Shown here: positions 1 to 7,724 of the stretch, piece after piece
Numbering within the stretch: the stretch's first letter is position 1
How the letters are laid out: every line of letters begins with the position of its first letter
Origin: JBQTIQ01 sp052387955
GTDB lineage: Bacteria > Actinomycetota > Acidimicrobiia > Acidimicrobiales > JACDCH01
Assembly: GCA_052387955.1 (NCBI GenBank)
Contig: JBQTIQ010000076.1
Location: 1-38,240 of the forward strand
DNA: 38,240 nucleotides
Direction of reading: 5' to 3'
The notes under the pieces: generated by a model
The model's input: the letters and a program-made list of their open reading frames with translations, nothing else
Told to the model about the DNA's origin: nothing
The model's database searches: none
Position numbers and translations under genes: made by a program

Positions 1-62
1 TGCTCGGGGGCTGCGCCCCCGGCCCCCCCCGTCGCCCGGCTCGCGGGCGCGCGCCCGGTCGA
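1..62. repeat. Degenerate GC-rich palindromic repeat, related to repeat family A
   Basis: The first bases contain a short hairpin (ggggg-ctgcg-ccccc) followed by a stretch like the left part of the family A elements found at 14.6, 19.6 and 23.9 kb. The large right-hand hairpin of family A is not present. I read it as a decayed or partial copy cut by the window edge; similarity outside the hairpin is weak. Confidence 0.3.
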
Positions 63-75
63 CCGGTCACTGCCG

Positions 76-816
76 GTGAGCGCACGCGAGGGTGCCCCCG
101 GGACCACGGCCGAGGGCGGGGCCCGGCGCCGGGGGCGGCCCCGGGCCGCCACCGGGCCGGGCACCGACCCCGACCCCCGCGAGGGCATCGTCGCCGCCGC
201 CAGCGCGCTCTTCGCCGCCCGCGGGGTCGAGACGGTCACCATGGCCCAGATCGCCGAGCAGGCGGGGCTGAAGCAGTCGTCGATCTACTACTGGTTCCGC
301 TCCAAGTCCGACATCCTCACCAGCATCCTCGAGCGGGTGAACCGCGTCCCCCTCGCCATCGTCGTACGGGAGCGGACGGCGGCGGGACCGGTGGCCGAGC
401 GGTTGCTGCGCCTGGTGCGCGAGGACGTGGTCGCGCTGTGCGGCTTCCCGTTCGACATCAACGAGATCCACCGGCTGGCGTTACGGGCCCCCGGAGACTT
501 CCCCGCCTACTGGGACGAACGTGACCGCCTCGACGACGAGGTCGAGGCGCTCGTGGCCGAGGGGGTGAGCACCGGCGAGCTCCGCCCCGTCGACGTCCGT
601 CTCGCCGCCCGCACCCTGCTGGCCGCCGACGAAGGCACCCAGAACTGGCTGCGGTCGGCCCGCGGCGACGGCTACGAAGCCGAGGCGGTGGCCGACCATG
701 TGGCCGAGGTGGCGCTGCGGTCCCTCCTGGCCGACCCGGCGACGTACGGCGACGTGGCCCGCCGGGCCGGCGACTGGCCGGCGGGCACCGCGTTGGTCCC
801 CTCCCCGCCGCCCTGA
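76..816 (+). CDS. TetR/AcrR family transcriptional regulator
   Basis: A 246-residue one-component repressor with a GTG start. After a basic, low-complexity N-terminus of about 35 residues (RRRGRPR) comes a typical TetR helix-turn-helix at about residues 36-82, with the signature VTMAQIAEQAGLKQSSIYYWF. The rest is an alpha-helical ligand/dimer domain of normal length that gives no clue to the ligand. The gene converges on the nitrogen-assimilation operon that ends at position 931, so control of that operon is possible but not shown. The extended N-terminus means the true start could lie further in. The family assignment is firm, the target unknown. Confidence 0.9.
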   Translation: MSAREGAPGTTAEGGARRRGRPRAATGPGTDPDPREGIVAAASALFAARGVETVTMAQIAEQAGLKQSSIYYWFRSKSDILTSILERVNRVPLAIVVRERTAAGPVAERLLRLVREDVVALCGFPFDINEIHRLALRAPGDFPAYWDERDRLDDEVEALVAEGVSTGELRPVDVRLAARTLLAADEGTQNWLRSARGDGYEAEAVADHVAEVALRSLLADPATYGDVARRAGDWPAGTALVPSPPP

Positions 817-932
817 AGTGCTCACTCCGGTCGCGCTTCGATGATCCCGTGGGGCTGCCCCCCACACCCACCGCCGCCGGGCGAGCTGGCGCTCGCGCCG
901 CCGCCCTGAAGTGCTCACTCCGGTCGCGCTTC
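805..932. repeat. Two direct copies of a 35-bp palindromic sequence at a convergent gene junction
   Basis: A 35-bp sequence at 805-839 recurs without mismatch at 898-932, a spacing of 93 bp. Its core (gaagtgc ... gcgcttc) can form a 7-bp stem with one G-T pair around an 11-nt loop. Between the copies lies another small palindrome, gtgggg-ctgc-ccccac. The first copy covers the TetR stop codon and the second reaches the stop of the minus-strand carboxyltransferase gene, so the block sits where a bidirectional terminator would be. No T-tract follows either stem. Confidence 0.8.
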
Positions 933-2922
933 AGAGCTCGCCGCTGAGGTGCCAGCGATCGCGTTCGGCCGCGAACGCCGCGCGCTGGCCGAGCCGGAAG
1001 GATTCGATGCCCTCGACGTTGGCGTCGAGGAAGGCGAGGTGGTCGGCCAGACGGAACTCCGTCGCTTCGATGTCCAGGGCGAGCTCGCCCCGCTTGGCCT
1101 GGTCCCGGAGCTCGAGCAGCTCGCCGGCTTCGACGGGATGGAAGCGGACCTGGTCGAAGGCCCGCAACAGCCAGGGCACGTCCGGTTTGTCGCCCGGGGT
1201 GGGCACGTCGAGGTACCACACCGGCACGGTGCGGCCCACGAACTGGTAGCCGCCGGGGCCTTCCATGCCGTAGACGCACAGGTAGGTGCCGCCGATGCCC
1301 ACCGCGTTCTCGGGGGTCCAGGTCCGGGCCGGGTTGTACTTGGTGGTCACCAGGCGGTGGCGGGGGTCGAGGGGCGTGGCGACGGGAGCGCCGAGGTAGA
1401 CGTCGCCGAGGCCCAGCACCAGGTAATGGGCGTCGAAGACGATGTCGCGGACCTCCTCGACGGAGCCGAGGCCGTTGATCCTGCGGATGAACTCGAGGTT
1501 CGACGGGCACCAGGGGGCGTCGTCGCGGACCACGTCCATGTAGCGGCGGATGGCCTGCAGGGTGGCCGGGTCCTCCCACGAAAGGGGCAGGTGCACGGTG
1601 CGGGCGTCGATGGCGAGCTCGGTCGTGGGGGGCAGGTCGTCGTCGCCCTTGCGGGCGAGGTCGACCATCTCGCCGACGTCCACGAGGGCAGGGTCGAACT
1701 GCACCAACAACGAACGCACGCCGGCGGTGACGTCGATGACGGCTTCGCCGGCGTGAGCGGCCAGCCAGTGGTCGAGGGCGTGGGCCCGCGCCCGGAGGGC
1801 GAGGTCGAGGGTCATGTCCCCGTACTCCACCAGCACGAAGGCGTCGCCGCTGCGCCGGATGGTCAACGAGGGCCGGCGGTCGTCGCCCGGTTCGGCCACG
1901 AGCACGCCCACGTCGGGGTCGCGTCGGGCGGTGAGCGGGGGCTCGGTGCGGGGCGCCCGCAGGGTCGAGGTGATGGCCGTGATCCGGCGGGCGAGGTCGC
2001 CGGCCCGGGCCGGGGCCAGGGCGACGAACTCGACGGCGTCGCCGGGAGCCAGCTGGCCGAGCTTCCAGCGTTCGGCCGATACCACCGTCGCCGGGCAGGT
2101 GAACCCGCCCAGGCTGGGACCGTCGGGGCCGAGCACCACCGGCGTGTCGCCGGTGAAGTCGACGGTGCCGAGGGCGTAGCCGGTGTCGTGGATGTTGGAC
2201 GGGTGAAGGCCGGCGTCGCCCCCGTCGGGCCGAGCCCATTGCGGCTTCGGGCCGTCGAGGCGCACGCCGGTGCGGGCGCAGTGCACCTGCACCCGCCAGG
2301 TGGTGGCGAAGAAGGCGTCGGCGTCACCGGCCGTGAAGAAGTCGGGGGCGCCGTGAGGGCCTTCGAGCACCCCGACCCGCCAGGCCCGGCCGAGGGTCGG
2401 CCAACACCGTGCCGGCACCGGCGACGGCTGCAACCCCGAGGTCAGCGCGCCGATGGCGACGACGTCGCCGCCGAGGAGCGTGCGGCCGTGGTGGCCGCCG
2501 AAGCCGCCGAGGGTGAAGGTCGCCCGGCTGCCGAGCACCAACGGGACGTCGAGGCCGCCCCGTACGGCGACGTAGGCCCGCAGCCCGGGCCCGACGAGAC
2601 GGCCCAGCCGGAGCACCTGGCCGGCGCCGACCTCGAAGGGCTGCCACCAGGGCACTACCCGGCCGTCGAGGTCCGCGGCCATCACCGCACCTCCCAGGCA
2701 CACCACCGTGGTCCGGTCGAACCGTAGGGCCGGGCCGGTGGCGGTGCACTCGAGCCCGGCGGCGTCGGGCCGGTTGCCGGCGGCGCGGTTGGCGAGGCGG
2801 AACGACAGGTCGTCCATCGGCCCGCTGGGGGGCACGCCCACCATCCAGTAGCCCCGCCGGCCGGGGAAGTCCTGCACGGTGGTGAAGCTCCCCGGCTCGA
2901 CGACCTCGACGGTGCCGTTCAC
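931..2922 (-). CDS. Carboxyltransferase part of a urea/guanidine carboxylase (AHS2-AHS1 domains), without BC and BCCP
   Basis: A 663-residue protein with a GTG start 19 bp after the allophanate hydrolase stop. Residues about 5-320 form the AHS2/KipA-like domain, with the urea carboxylase signature GYWMVGVPPSGPMDD near the start; about 340-610 form the AHS1/KipI-like domain. This order and the C-terminal tail (AAFAAERDRW) match the central carboxyltransferase region of full urea/guanidine carboxylases of about 1200 residues. The N-terminal biotin carboxylase domain and the C-terminal biotin carrier domain with its MKM-type biotin lysine are both absent, so the protein begins and ends at domain borders. 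It should transfer carboxylate from carboxybiotin to guanidine or urea, but needs partner subunits from elsewhere. A 5-oxoprolinase PxpB/PxpC-like role is less likely given the neighbours. Confidence 0.8.
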   Translation of the reverse strand: MNGTVEVVEPGSFTTVQDFPGRRGYWMVGVPPSGPMDDLSFRLANRAAGNRPDAAGLECTATGPALRFDRTTVVCLGGAVMAADLDGRVVPWWQPFEVGAGQVLRLGRLVGPGLRAYVAVRGGLDVPLVLGSRATFTLGGFGGHHGRTLLGGDVVAIGALTSGLQPSPVPARCWPTLGRAWRVGVLEGPHGAPDFFTAGDADAFFATTWRVQVHCARTGVRLDGPKPQWARPDGGDAGLHPSNIHDTGYALGTVDFTGDTPVVLGPDGPSLGGFTCPATVVSAERWKLGQLAPGDAVEFVALAPARAGDLARRITAITSTLRAPRTEPPLTARRDPDVGVLVAEPGDDRRPSLTIRRSGDAFVLVEYGDMTLDLALRARAHALDHWLAAHAGEAVIDVTAGVRSLLVQFDPALVDVGEMVDLARKGDDDLPPTTELAIDARTVHLPLSWEDPATLQAIRRYMDVVRDDAPWCPSNLEFIRRINGLGSVEEVRDIVFDAHYLVLGLGDVYLGAPVATPLDPRHRLVTTKYNPARTWTPENAVGIGGTYLCVYGMEGPGGYQFVGRTVPVWYLDVPTPGDKPDVPWLLRAFDQVRFHPVEAGELLELRDQAKRGELALDIEATEFRLADHLAFLDANVEGIESFRLGQRAAFAAERDRWHLSGEL

Positions 2923-2941
2923 CGGGCGGCGCCGGCCGGGC

Positions 2942-4558
2942 TCATCGCGAGCTCGCCAGCCAACGACGCCAGCCGCCGTAGCGGGTGATGTCCTCGGCGC
3001 CGGTGGCGGCGTGGGGCTCGCACAGGAACCCCTTTACCGCCGAGCCGTCGACCAGCTCCACCGTCCCGATCACCAGGGGCGCAGGGACGTCGGCCACGAA
3101 GGCGCCGAACCCGGCGACGCCCAGCTCCCACACCTCGACCTCGACGGCGGCGCCGCCAGCGCCAGGGCCGACCCGGGTGAGACCGGGCTTGGGAGGGACG
3201 GTCGACAGGCACACCAGGCGATAGACCGCCGATGTGGTCGTACGGGCCACGAGCCGGGCGCCACGCTCGGTCAGCTGGTGGTTGAGGGGCTGGCCCTGGA
3301 GGTGGGCGCCGCAGACGGCTACGCGCACGCCGGCGGCGCCGGCGGCGACCGGCCCCGGGGGCGGCGGCTCGTGGCCGGCGATGACAGCCGCGGCTGCCCA
3401 CACCGCCCGGTCGGCCCACGCCGGGCCCAGCACCGTCACCCCGAAGGGGAGCCCGTCGGCCCGCTCCCCGGAGGGCACGGCGGCCGCGCACCAGCCCAGG
3501 AGGTTGCAGCCGTTGGTGAACCGCCCCAGTGCGGCGTTGGCGCCGACGGGGTCGGCGGCGACCTCGGCCCCGGTCGGATGGGACGGTGCGGTGGGCACGA
3601 CGACGGCGTCGACCGTGCCCCACACGGCCTGGGCGCGGCGGCGCAAGCCCGCCAGCCGGCCGAGGTCGCGGGCCAGGAGGTGAGCGGGCAGCCGCCCGGC
3701 AGCGGCGATGATGGCGCTGACGACGGGGTCGACCTGGTCGCGGTGAGCCTCGACGAAGGCGCCCACCGAGGCGTGGCGCTCGGCCACCAGGGCGCCGCCG
3801 TAGAGCAGCTCCCCCGCTTCCAGGTAGGCGTCGAGTTCGATCTCGACGACGTCGAAGCCCTCCAGGTCGACCGACGCGAACGCGTCGACGACCTCGGGGG
3901 CGCACCACTTCTCGAGCACGGACAGCGCCGGCACGCCGACCCGGGCGACCGGACCGCTCGGCTCACCGGCGGGCCGGGAGTAGGGATCGGCGGCGTCGAA
4001 CCCTGCCGCGGCCTCGATCGCCGCCGCCGCGGTGGCGACGTCGCCGGCGAACACCGACACGCAGTCGAAGGACGGGCACGCCGGCACCACACCGCGGGTC
4101 GACAGCCATCCGGGGGTGGGCTTCAGGCCGACAACCGCGCAGAAGGCCGCGGGTACCCGGCCGGAGCCGGCCGTGTCGGTGCCGAGGCCGATGTCGGCCG
4201 CGCCGGTGGCCACGGCCACGGCGGAGCCGCTCGACGACCCGCCGCTGACGTGCCCGGGCGCGACCGGGCTCTCGAGCGCCCCGTACGGGCTTCGGCTTCC
4301 GACGAGCCCGGTGGCGAACTGGTCGAGGTTGGTCTTGCCCACGACCACGGCGCCGGCGGCGACGAGCCGGTCGACCACCGGGGCACTGACCGTCGGCTCG
4401 TAACGGTAGGAAGGACAGCCGGCGGTGGTGGGCAGGCCGGCGACGTCGATGTTGTCCTTCACCGCCAGCCTCAGGCCGGCCAGGGGTAGCGCCGGGTCGG
4501 CGGCGCGGACTTCGGCGTCGATCAGGTCCTGGTCGCGCCGCGTGATCCAGACGCTCAT
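2942..4558 (-). CDS. atzF: Allophanate hydrolase
   Basis: A 538-residue amidase-signature enzyme that hydrolyses allophanate to ammonia and CO2, the last step of guanidine or urea-amidolyase degradation. The Ser-Ser-Lys triad is visible: Lys34 in AVKDNID, the cis-Ser in SGGSSSGSA (about 105-113) and the nucleophile Ser132 in DTAGSGR. After the amidase domain (to about residue 410) there is the C-terminal domain typical of AtzF (about 415-538; VAVCGAHLQGQPLN, GFLCEP). I chose the ATG at 4558 (MSVWITRRDQ); an upstream in-frame extension translates intergenic repeat D sequence and looks artefactual. It lies 147 bp downstream of the DUF1989 genes and 19 bp upstream of the carboxyltransferase gene, in the same direction. 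Confidence 0.9.
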   Translation of the reverse strand: MSVWITRRDQDLIDAEVRAADPALPLAGLRLAVKDNIDVAGLPTTAGCPSYRYEPTVSAPVVDRLVAAGAVVVGKTNLDQFATGLVGSRSPYGALESPVAPGHVSGGSSSGSAVAVATGAADIGLGTDTAGSGRVPAAFCAVVGLKPTPGWLSTRGVVPACPSFDCVSVFAGDVATAAAAIEAAAGFDAADPYSRPAGEPSGPVARVGVPALSVLEKWCAPEVVDAFASVDLEGFDVVEIELDAYLEAGELLYGGALVAERHASVGAFVEAHRDQVDPVVSAIIAAAGRLPAHLLARDLGRLAGLRRRAQAVWGTVDAVVVPTAPSHPTGAEVAADPVGANAALGRFTNGCNLLGWCAAAVPSGERADGLPFGVTVLGPAWADRAVWAAAAVIAGHEPPPPGPVAAGAAGVRVAVCGAHLQGQPLNHQLTERGARLVARTTTSAVYRLVCLSTVPPKPGLTRVGPGAGGAAVEVEVWELGVAGFGAFVADVPAPLVIGTVELVDGSAVKGFLCEPHAATGAEDITRYGGWRRWLASSR

Positions 4559-4638
4559 GACACGCGGCAGTGGACAGCGGCGCCGGGCCAGAGCGGCCCG
4601 AGGAACGCGGCGCTCACTGCAACCGAGCGATCTCGCGA

Positions 4639-4703
4639 GATGCGAGCGCGGGAGCGCCAGCGCAGGCGCGGTCACGCACGGCCTGCGTGGCCGGGGAACG
4701 CGG
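4639..4703. repeat. Dispersed repeat family D, copy 1
   Basis: About 65 bp running from gatgcgagcg to ggggaacgcg, nearly the same as a copy in the same orientation at 14833-14896. It fills the gap between the DUF1989 gene ending at 4706 and the allophanate hydrolase start at 4558, so it lies inside the operon transcript. It contains a short ggcc-tgcgt-ggcc hairpin that is longer in copy 2. Confidence 0.75.
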
Positions 4704-4705
4704 CA

Positions 4706-5344
4706 TCATGGCGCCGCTACCACCATTCGCACCGGGGTGGGGTCGAACCCGTTGCAGGGGTTGTTCACCTGGGGGCAATTGGAGACGACCACGAGCACGT
4801 CGCGCTCGGCGCGTAGGTCGACCCACAGCCCGGGGGCCGAGATGCCGTCGACGATGCCGAGGCTGCCGTCGGCGTCGACGGGGACGTTCATGAACCAGTT
4901 GATGTTCGACTGCAGGTCGCGCTTGGTGAGGCCGTGGAGGCCCAGCTCGTGGACGAAGTTCTCGACGCAAGCGTGCTGGGCGTAGGTGTGGAAGCCGTAG
5001 CGGAGCGTGTTCGACTCCTTCGAGCACGCACCGCCGATGGTGTCGTGGCGTACGCACGACGTGCCGGTGATGGTCATCATCGGGTTGTGCTCGTTGGACA
5101 TCAGCACGGTGCCGGCGACGAGGTAGACGTTGCCCTGGGCGACGATCGTGTCGGGCGCGCTATAGCGCTCGGTGGGGTCGTGGGCGTCGTAGAGGACGCA
5201 GTCGACAGCCTGGTTGCCGCCGATGTCGATGATCCGCAAGGTCTGGCCAGCGGCGACCACCCACGACCAGGGCGCCCGCGCCCGCACGACCTCGTCGTGG
5301 ACGACCTGCCCGTCAGGGGGCTCGAACGTCGGCGGTCCGGTCAC
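4706..5344 (-). CDS. Urea/guanidine carboxylase-associated protein, DUF1989 (carboxyguanidine deiminase-type subunit)
   Basis: A 212-residue DUF1989 protein, the shorter of a tandem pair. It shows GNQAVDCVLYDAHDP (about 45-59), RYSAPDTI, the conserved RHDTIGGACSKESN and NVPVDADGSLGIVDGISAPG. Such pairs were long annotated as urea carboxylase-associated proteins; published biochemistry shows homologues (CgdA/CgdB) act together as a carboxyguanidine deiminase, turning carboxyguanidine into allophanate and ammonia. Its GTG start overlaps the stop of the upstream paralogue by 4 bases (GTGA), which implies translational coupling and equal subunit supply. Longer readings of the frame translate the neighbour out of phase. 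I do not assign which of the two is CgdA and which CgdB. Confidence 0.85.
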   Translation of the reverse strand: MTGPPTFEPPDGQVVHDEVVRARAPWSWVVAAGQTLRIIDIGGNQAVDCVLYDAHDPTERYSAPDTIVAQGNVYLVAGTVLMSNEHNPMMTITGTSCVRHDTIGGACSKESNTLRYGFHTYAQHACVENFVHELGLHGLTKRDLQSNINWFMNVPVDADGSLGIVDGISAPGLWVDLRAERDVLVVVSNCPQVNNPCNGFDPTPVRMVVAAP

Positions 5345-6168
5345 AGGCCCTGCTCGCTGTTCAGGTAGGCCCGGACGGCTTCCGGCGTGGCGTTTCGTAC
5401 GGGGTCGTCGGCCCCCGCGGGAAGGCCCCGCCACGCGGTGACCCGCAGGGGCGTGACCGTGTAGGCGGGCCGGGGATCGACGGGATGAGGTACGTCCACG
5501 ATCGTGACGAGCACCGCCAGCTCGGCCCGCAGGGTGACCTGGGCGCCGGGACGGGGCGAGCCCTCGAAGCCGAGGGTGCCGTCGGCCTCGACCCGTACGC
5601 CCTTGAACAGGTTCACGTTGGGGACGACGTCGCGGCGGCTGAGCCCGTGCTTCATGAGTGCGACGGCCAGGTGGTCGCGCCCGTTGGGCTGGGGGCCGTC
5701 GGCCGCACCGTCGCCGTAGCGGGCGTGGTTGCCGGCCCGGGTGCTGGTACCGCACAGCGCGTCGTGACGGCCCGAGGTGTCCTCGACGATGGCGGCCAGG
5801 ACCCGGCCCATGTCCGACAGCAGCAGGGACCCGGGGCCGAGGTAGGCCTGCCACTGCACCTTGACCGTGTCGGCGACGTTGAGCCGCTCGGAGGGACGGT
5901 CGAGGCGGTGGGCCAACACGCCCGCGCAGGCGTCGCCCTCGAGGTCGGTCAGGCGCAGGTGTCCTCCTCGGGGCAGGACGACCGAGGTGTAGCCGCCGCC
6001 GGCGACGACCTCGTCCCACAGGACGTCGCTGGCAGCGACGCCGGCCGCAAGCCCGGTGGCGGCGCTCGACGGGACCGTGGGCATGCAGGCGACGACCGAG
6101 CTCGCCATCGACCGGGCGTGGTCCCGCGCCCCCTGCGTGGTGGCGGTGGTGGCGGAGGTCGCGGTCAT
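5341..6168 (-). CDS. Urea/guanidine carboxylase-associated protein, DUF1989 (larger carboxyguanidine deiminase-type subunit)
   Basis: A 275-residue DUF1989 protein, first gene of the minus-strand operon. Family motifs: RLTDLEGDACAGVLAHRLD, RLNVADTVKVQWQAYL, LLSDMGRVLAAIVEDTSGRHDALCG, PNVNLFKGVRVEADGTL. Together with the gene at 4706-5344 it probably forms the heteromeric deiminase that feeds allophanate to AtzF. The core homology begins only near residue 49 (LWDEVVAGGGYTSVVLPRG); the preceding region is Ala/Thr/Ser-rich, so translation may start at an internal Met (residue 21 or 29). If the ATG at 6168 is used, a promoter-like sequence just upstream would give an almost leaderless mRNA. Confidence 0.85.
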   Translation of the reverse strand: MTATSATTATTQGARDHARSMASSVVACMPTVPSSAATGLAAGVAASDVLWDEVVAGGGYTSVVLPRGGHLRLTDLEGDACAGVLAHRLDRPSERLNVADTVKVQWQAYLGPGSLLLSDMGRVLAAIVEDTSGRHDALCGTSTRAGNHARYGDGAADGPQPNGRDHLAVALMKHGLSRRDVVPNVNLFKGVRVEADGTLGFEGSPRPGAQVTLRAELAVLVTIVDVPHPVDPRPAYTVTPLRVTAWRGLPAGADDPVRNATPEAVRAYLNSEQGL

Positions 6169-6176
6169 TTCAAGGC

Positions 6177-6206
6177 AGTATCGAAAATACCCCTTCGCCT
6201 GGTCAA
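6177..6206 (-). promoter_or_regulatory. Candidate sigma-70-type promoter of the guanidine/urea operon
   Basis: Read on the minus strand: TTGACC, an 18-nt spacer, then GATACT, followed 8 nt later by the ATG at 6168. The predicted transcription start falls at or one base before the ATG, so the mRNA would be leaderless. That leaves no room for a guanidine riboswitch. The stretch is AT-richer than its surroundings. Sequence match only. Confidence 0.45.
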
Positions 6207-6262
6207 GGGACGAAACTCGATGTTCACACGGGCCGCTCCCGACGGGTGGGCGCGGCCCACTG

Positions 6263-6679
6263 TCAGGTCTTGACCAGCACGAAGAGCATGGATGCCTCGC
6301 ACGCCCGCCGCTCCCCCACCCGGGCCACCCCCGAGCCCCGGCCGGCGGACGAGCCCATCGTGTCCAAGGTCACCTCCATCTCCAGCGTGTCGCCGGGCCC
6401 GACCTGGGCCCGGAAGCGGGCCTTGTCGATACCCCCGAACAAAGGCAGGCGGCCGGCGTAGCGCTCGTCGGCCAAGACCGCGATGCCCCCCAGCTGGGCC
6501 ATGGCCTCCACCATCAGCACCCCGGGCAGGGTCGGCCGGCCAGGGAAATGGCCGGCGAAGAACGCCTCGTCGCCGGTGAGGCGCCAGAACCCCTTGGCCG
6601 AGCGGCCCGGCACGACCTCGGTCACCTCGTCCACGAACAGGAAGGGCGGACGATGGGGCAGCACGTCGGTCGGTCGCAT
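6263..6679 (-). CDS. fabZ: 3-hydroxyacyl-[ACP] dehydratase, FabZ family (hotdog fold)
   Basis: A 138-residue hotdog-fold dehydratase, close to the usual FabZ length. It starts with the family motif LPHRPPFLFVDEV and carries the active-site block GHFPGRPTLPGVLMVEAMAQ, with catalytic His44 and Glu58. It would dehydrate 3-hydroxyacyl-ACP to trans-2-enoyl-ACP in fatty acid synthesis or in a related acyl pathway. It is not next to other fab genes: the start at 6679 is divergent from the DUF1206 gene with only 36 bp between, and a 94-bp gap separates its stop from the start of the nitrogen operon. A specialised paralogue is as likely as the housekeeping enzyme. Confidence 0.88.
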   Translation of the reverse strand: MRPTDVLPHRPPFLFVDEVTEVVPGRSAKGFWRLTGDEAFFAGHFPGRPTLPGVLMVEAMAQLGGIAVLADERYAGRLPLFGGIDKARFRAQVGPGDTLEMEVTLDTMGSSAGRGSGVARVGERRACEASMLFVLVKT

Positions 6680-6715
6680 GAATCATTGCTAGCCGCCGGC
6701 GGGCATCCTGGCCCG

Positions 6716-7684
6716 ATGGCGCCGGTGCCCACACGAGTCGCGCGCCTCCGGGACTGGCTGAAGGAGCTCCTCGTCCGGGCCCGGGCGTGGGTCACGAAGC
6801 TGGCCGTCCGCTACGTCCCCGACCGGGTCCGCCGGCAGGTGGTCACGGCCGCCGACCGGCTCGTACCCCGGGAGTTCCGGCGCCGGGTGAACCACCTCGG
6901 CCGGAAGCTGCTGCACCCCGAGATGCGCGAACACGTGGAGCTGGCGGCCCGCATCGGGCTCGCCGCCCAGGGGGTGCTGTACCTGGTGGTCGGCCTGCTG
7001 GCCGTGCAGCTGGTGGTCTCGGGCCAGTCGGTCGAGCGGACCTCCACCCGCGGTGCCCTGGAGACCGTGGCGCACCAGCCCCTCGGCCGTGGGCTGGTAG
7101 CGGTGATGGCGTTGGGCTGCGCCGCCCATGCCCTGTGGCGCCTGGCCCGGGCCGTGCACCCCGGGGGCAAGGGGACCAAGCGACTGGCCGACGCCGGCCG
7201 CGCCGTCGTGTACCTGGTCCTCACCGGCGGGGCGGCCCGGGTGTTCTTCGGCGCGAACCAGACGGGCACCGGCCGCCAGCAACGGATCACCGAATGGGTG
7301 ATGGGCATACCCGGTGGGGTCGTGCTCGTGGCCGGCGCCGGCTTGGTGGTGATGGGCGTCGGGGCATGGCAGTTCCGCAACGTGATCACGGCCAAGTTCC
7401 TGCGCAAGATCGACCAGCCCGACGACGAGCGCTGGAGGCGCGTCATCGAGACCGTGGGCCGGACCGGTTATCTGGGCCGGGGTATCGCCTTCTGCCTCGT
7501 CGGAGGATTCCTGTTCTCGGCCGGCGTACGCCACGACGCCAGCGATTCCGACGGCCTGGACGACGTCCTCAACGGCCTGGTCACCGACCGGACCTGGCTC
7601 ATCGTCCTGGTGGCCGGCGGGCTGTTCGCCTTCGGCGCCTACCGCCTCGTCGACGCCGTCCTCCGCCGCCCCAACGCCACCTGA
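6716..7684 (+). CDS. DUF1206 integral membrane protein
   Basis: A 322-residue membrane protein of unknown function. A basic N-terminal region of about 75 residues precedes three repeated hydrophobic units beginning near residues 80, 155 and 245. Each pairs a Gly-Ala-rich helix with a second helix, as is typical of DUF1206 (ARIGLAAQGVLYLVVG; GRTGYLGRGIAFCLVGG). I chose the ATG at 6716; longer readings translate the divergent dehydratase gene. The start is 36 bp from the fabZ-like start, so the two share a small divergent promoter region. No catalytic motif is visible. Confidence 0.8.
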   Translation: MAPVPTRVARLRDWLKELLVRARAWVTKLAVRYVPDRVRRQVVTAADRLVPREFRRRVNHLGRKLLHPEMREHVELAARIGLAAQGVLYLVVGLLAVQLVVSGQSVERTSTRGALETVAHQPLGRGLVAVMALGCAAHALWRLARAVHPGGKGTKRLADAGRAVVYLVLTGGAARVFFGANQTGTGRQQRITEWVMGIPGGVVLVAGAGLVVMGVGAWQFRNVITAKFLRKIDQPDDERWRRVIETVGRTGYLGRGIAFCLVGGFLFSAGVRHDASDSDGLDDVLNGLVTDRTWLIVLVAGGLFAFGAYRLVDAVLRRPNAT

Positions 7685-7724
7685 CCCAAGGCCACGGTGC
7701 TCGGGCGCGTCGAGCGGGCCGGCG

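Noticed and set aside
458..2239. Long minus-strand frame of 593 codons overlapping the carboxyltransferase gene
   Set aside because: It is an Arg/Pro-rich shadow of the real gene at 931-2922 in another frame; no domain is recognisable and it runs through the repeat block at 805-932.
4559..4675. Upstream extension of allophanate hydrolase
   Set aside because: It translates the intergenic region with repeat D copy 1; family N-termini start near MSVWITRRDQ.
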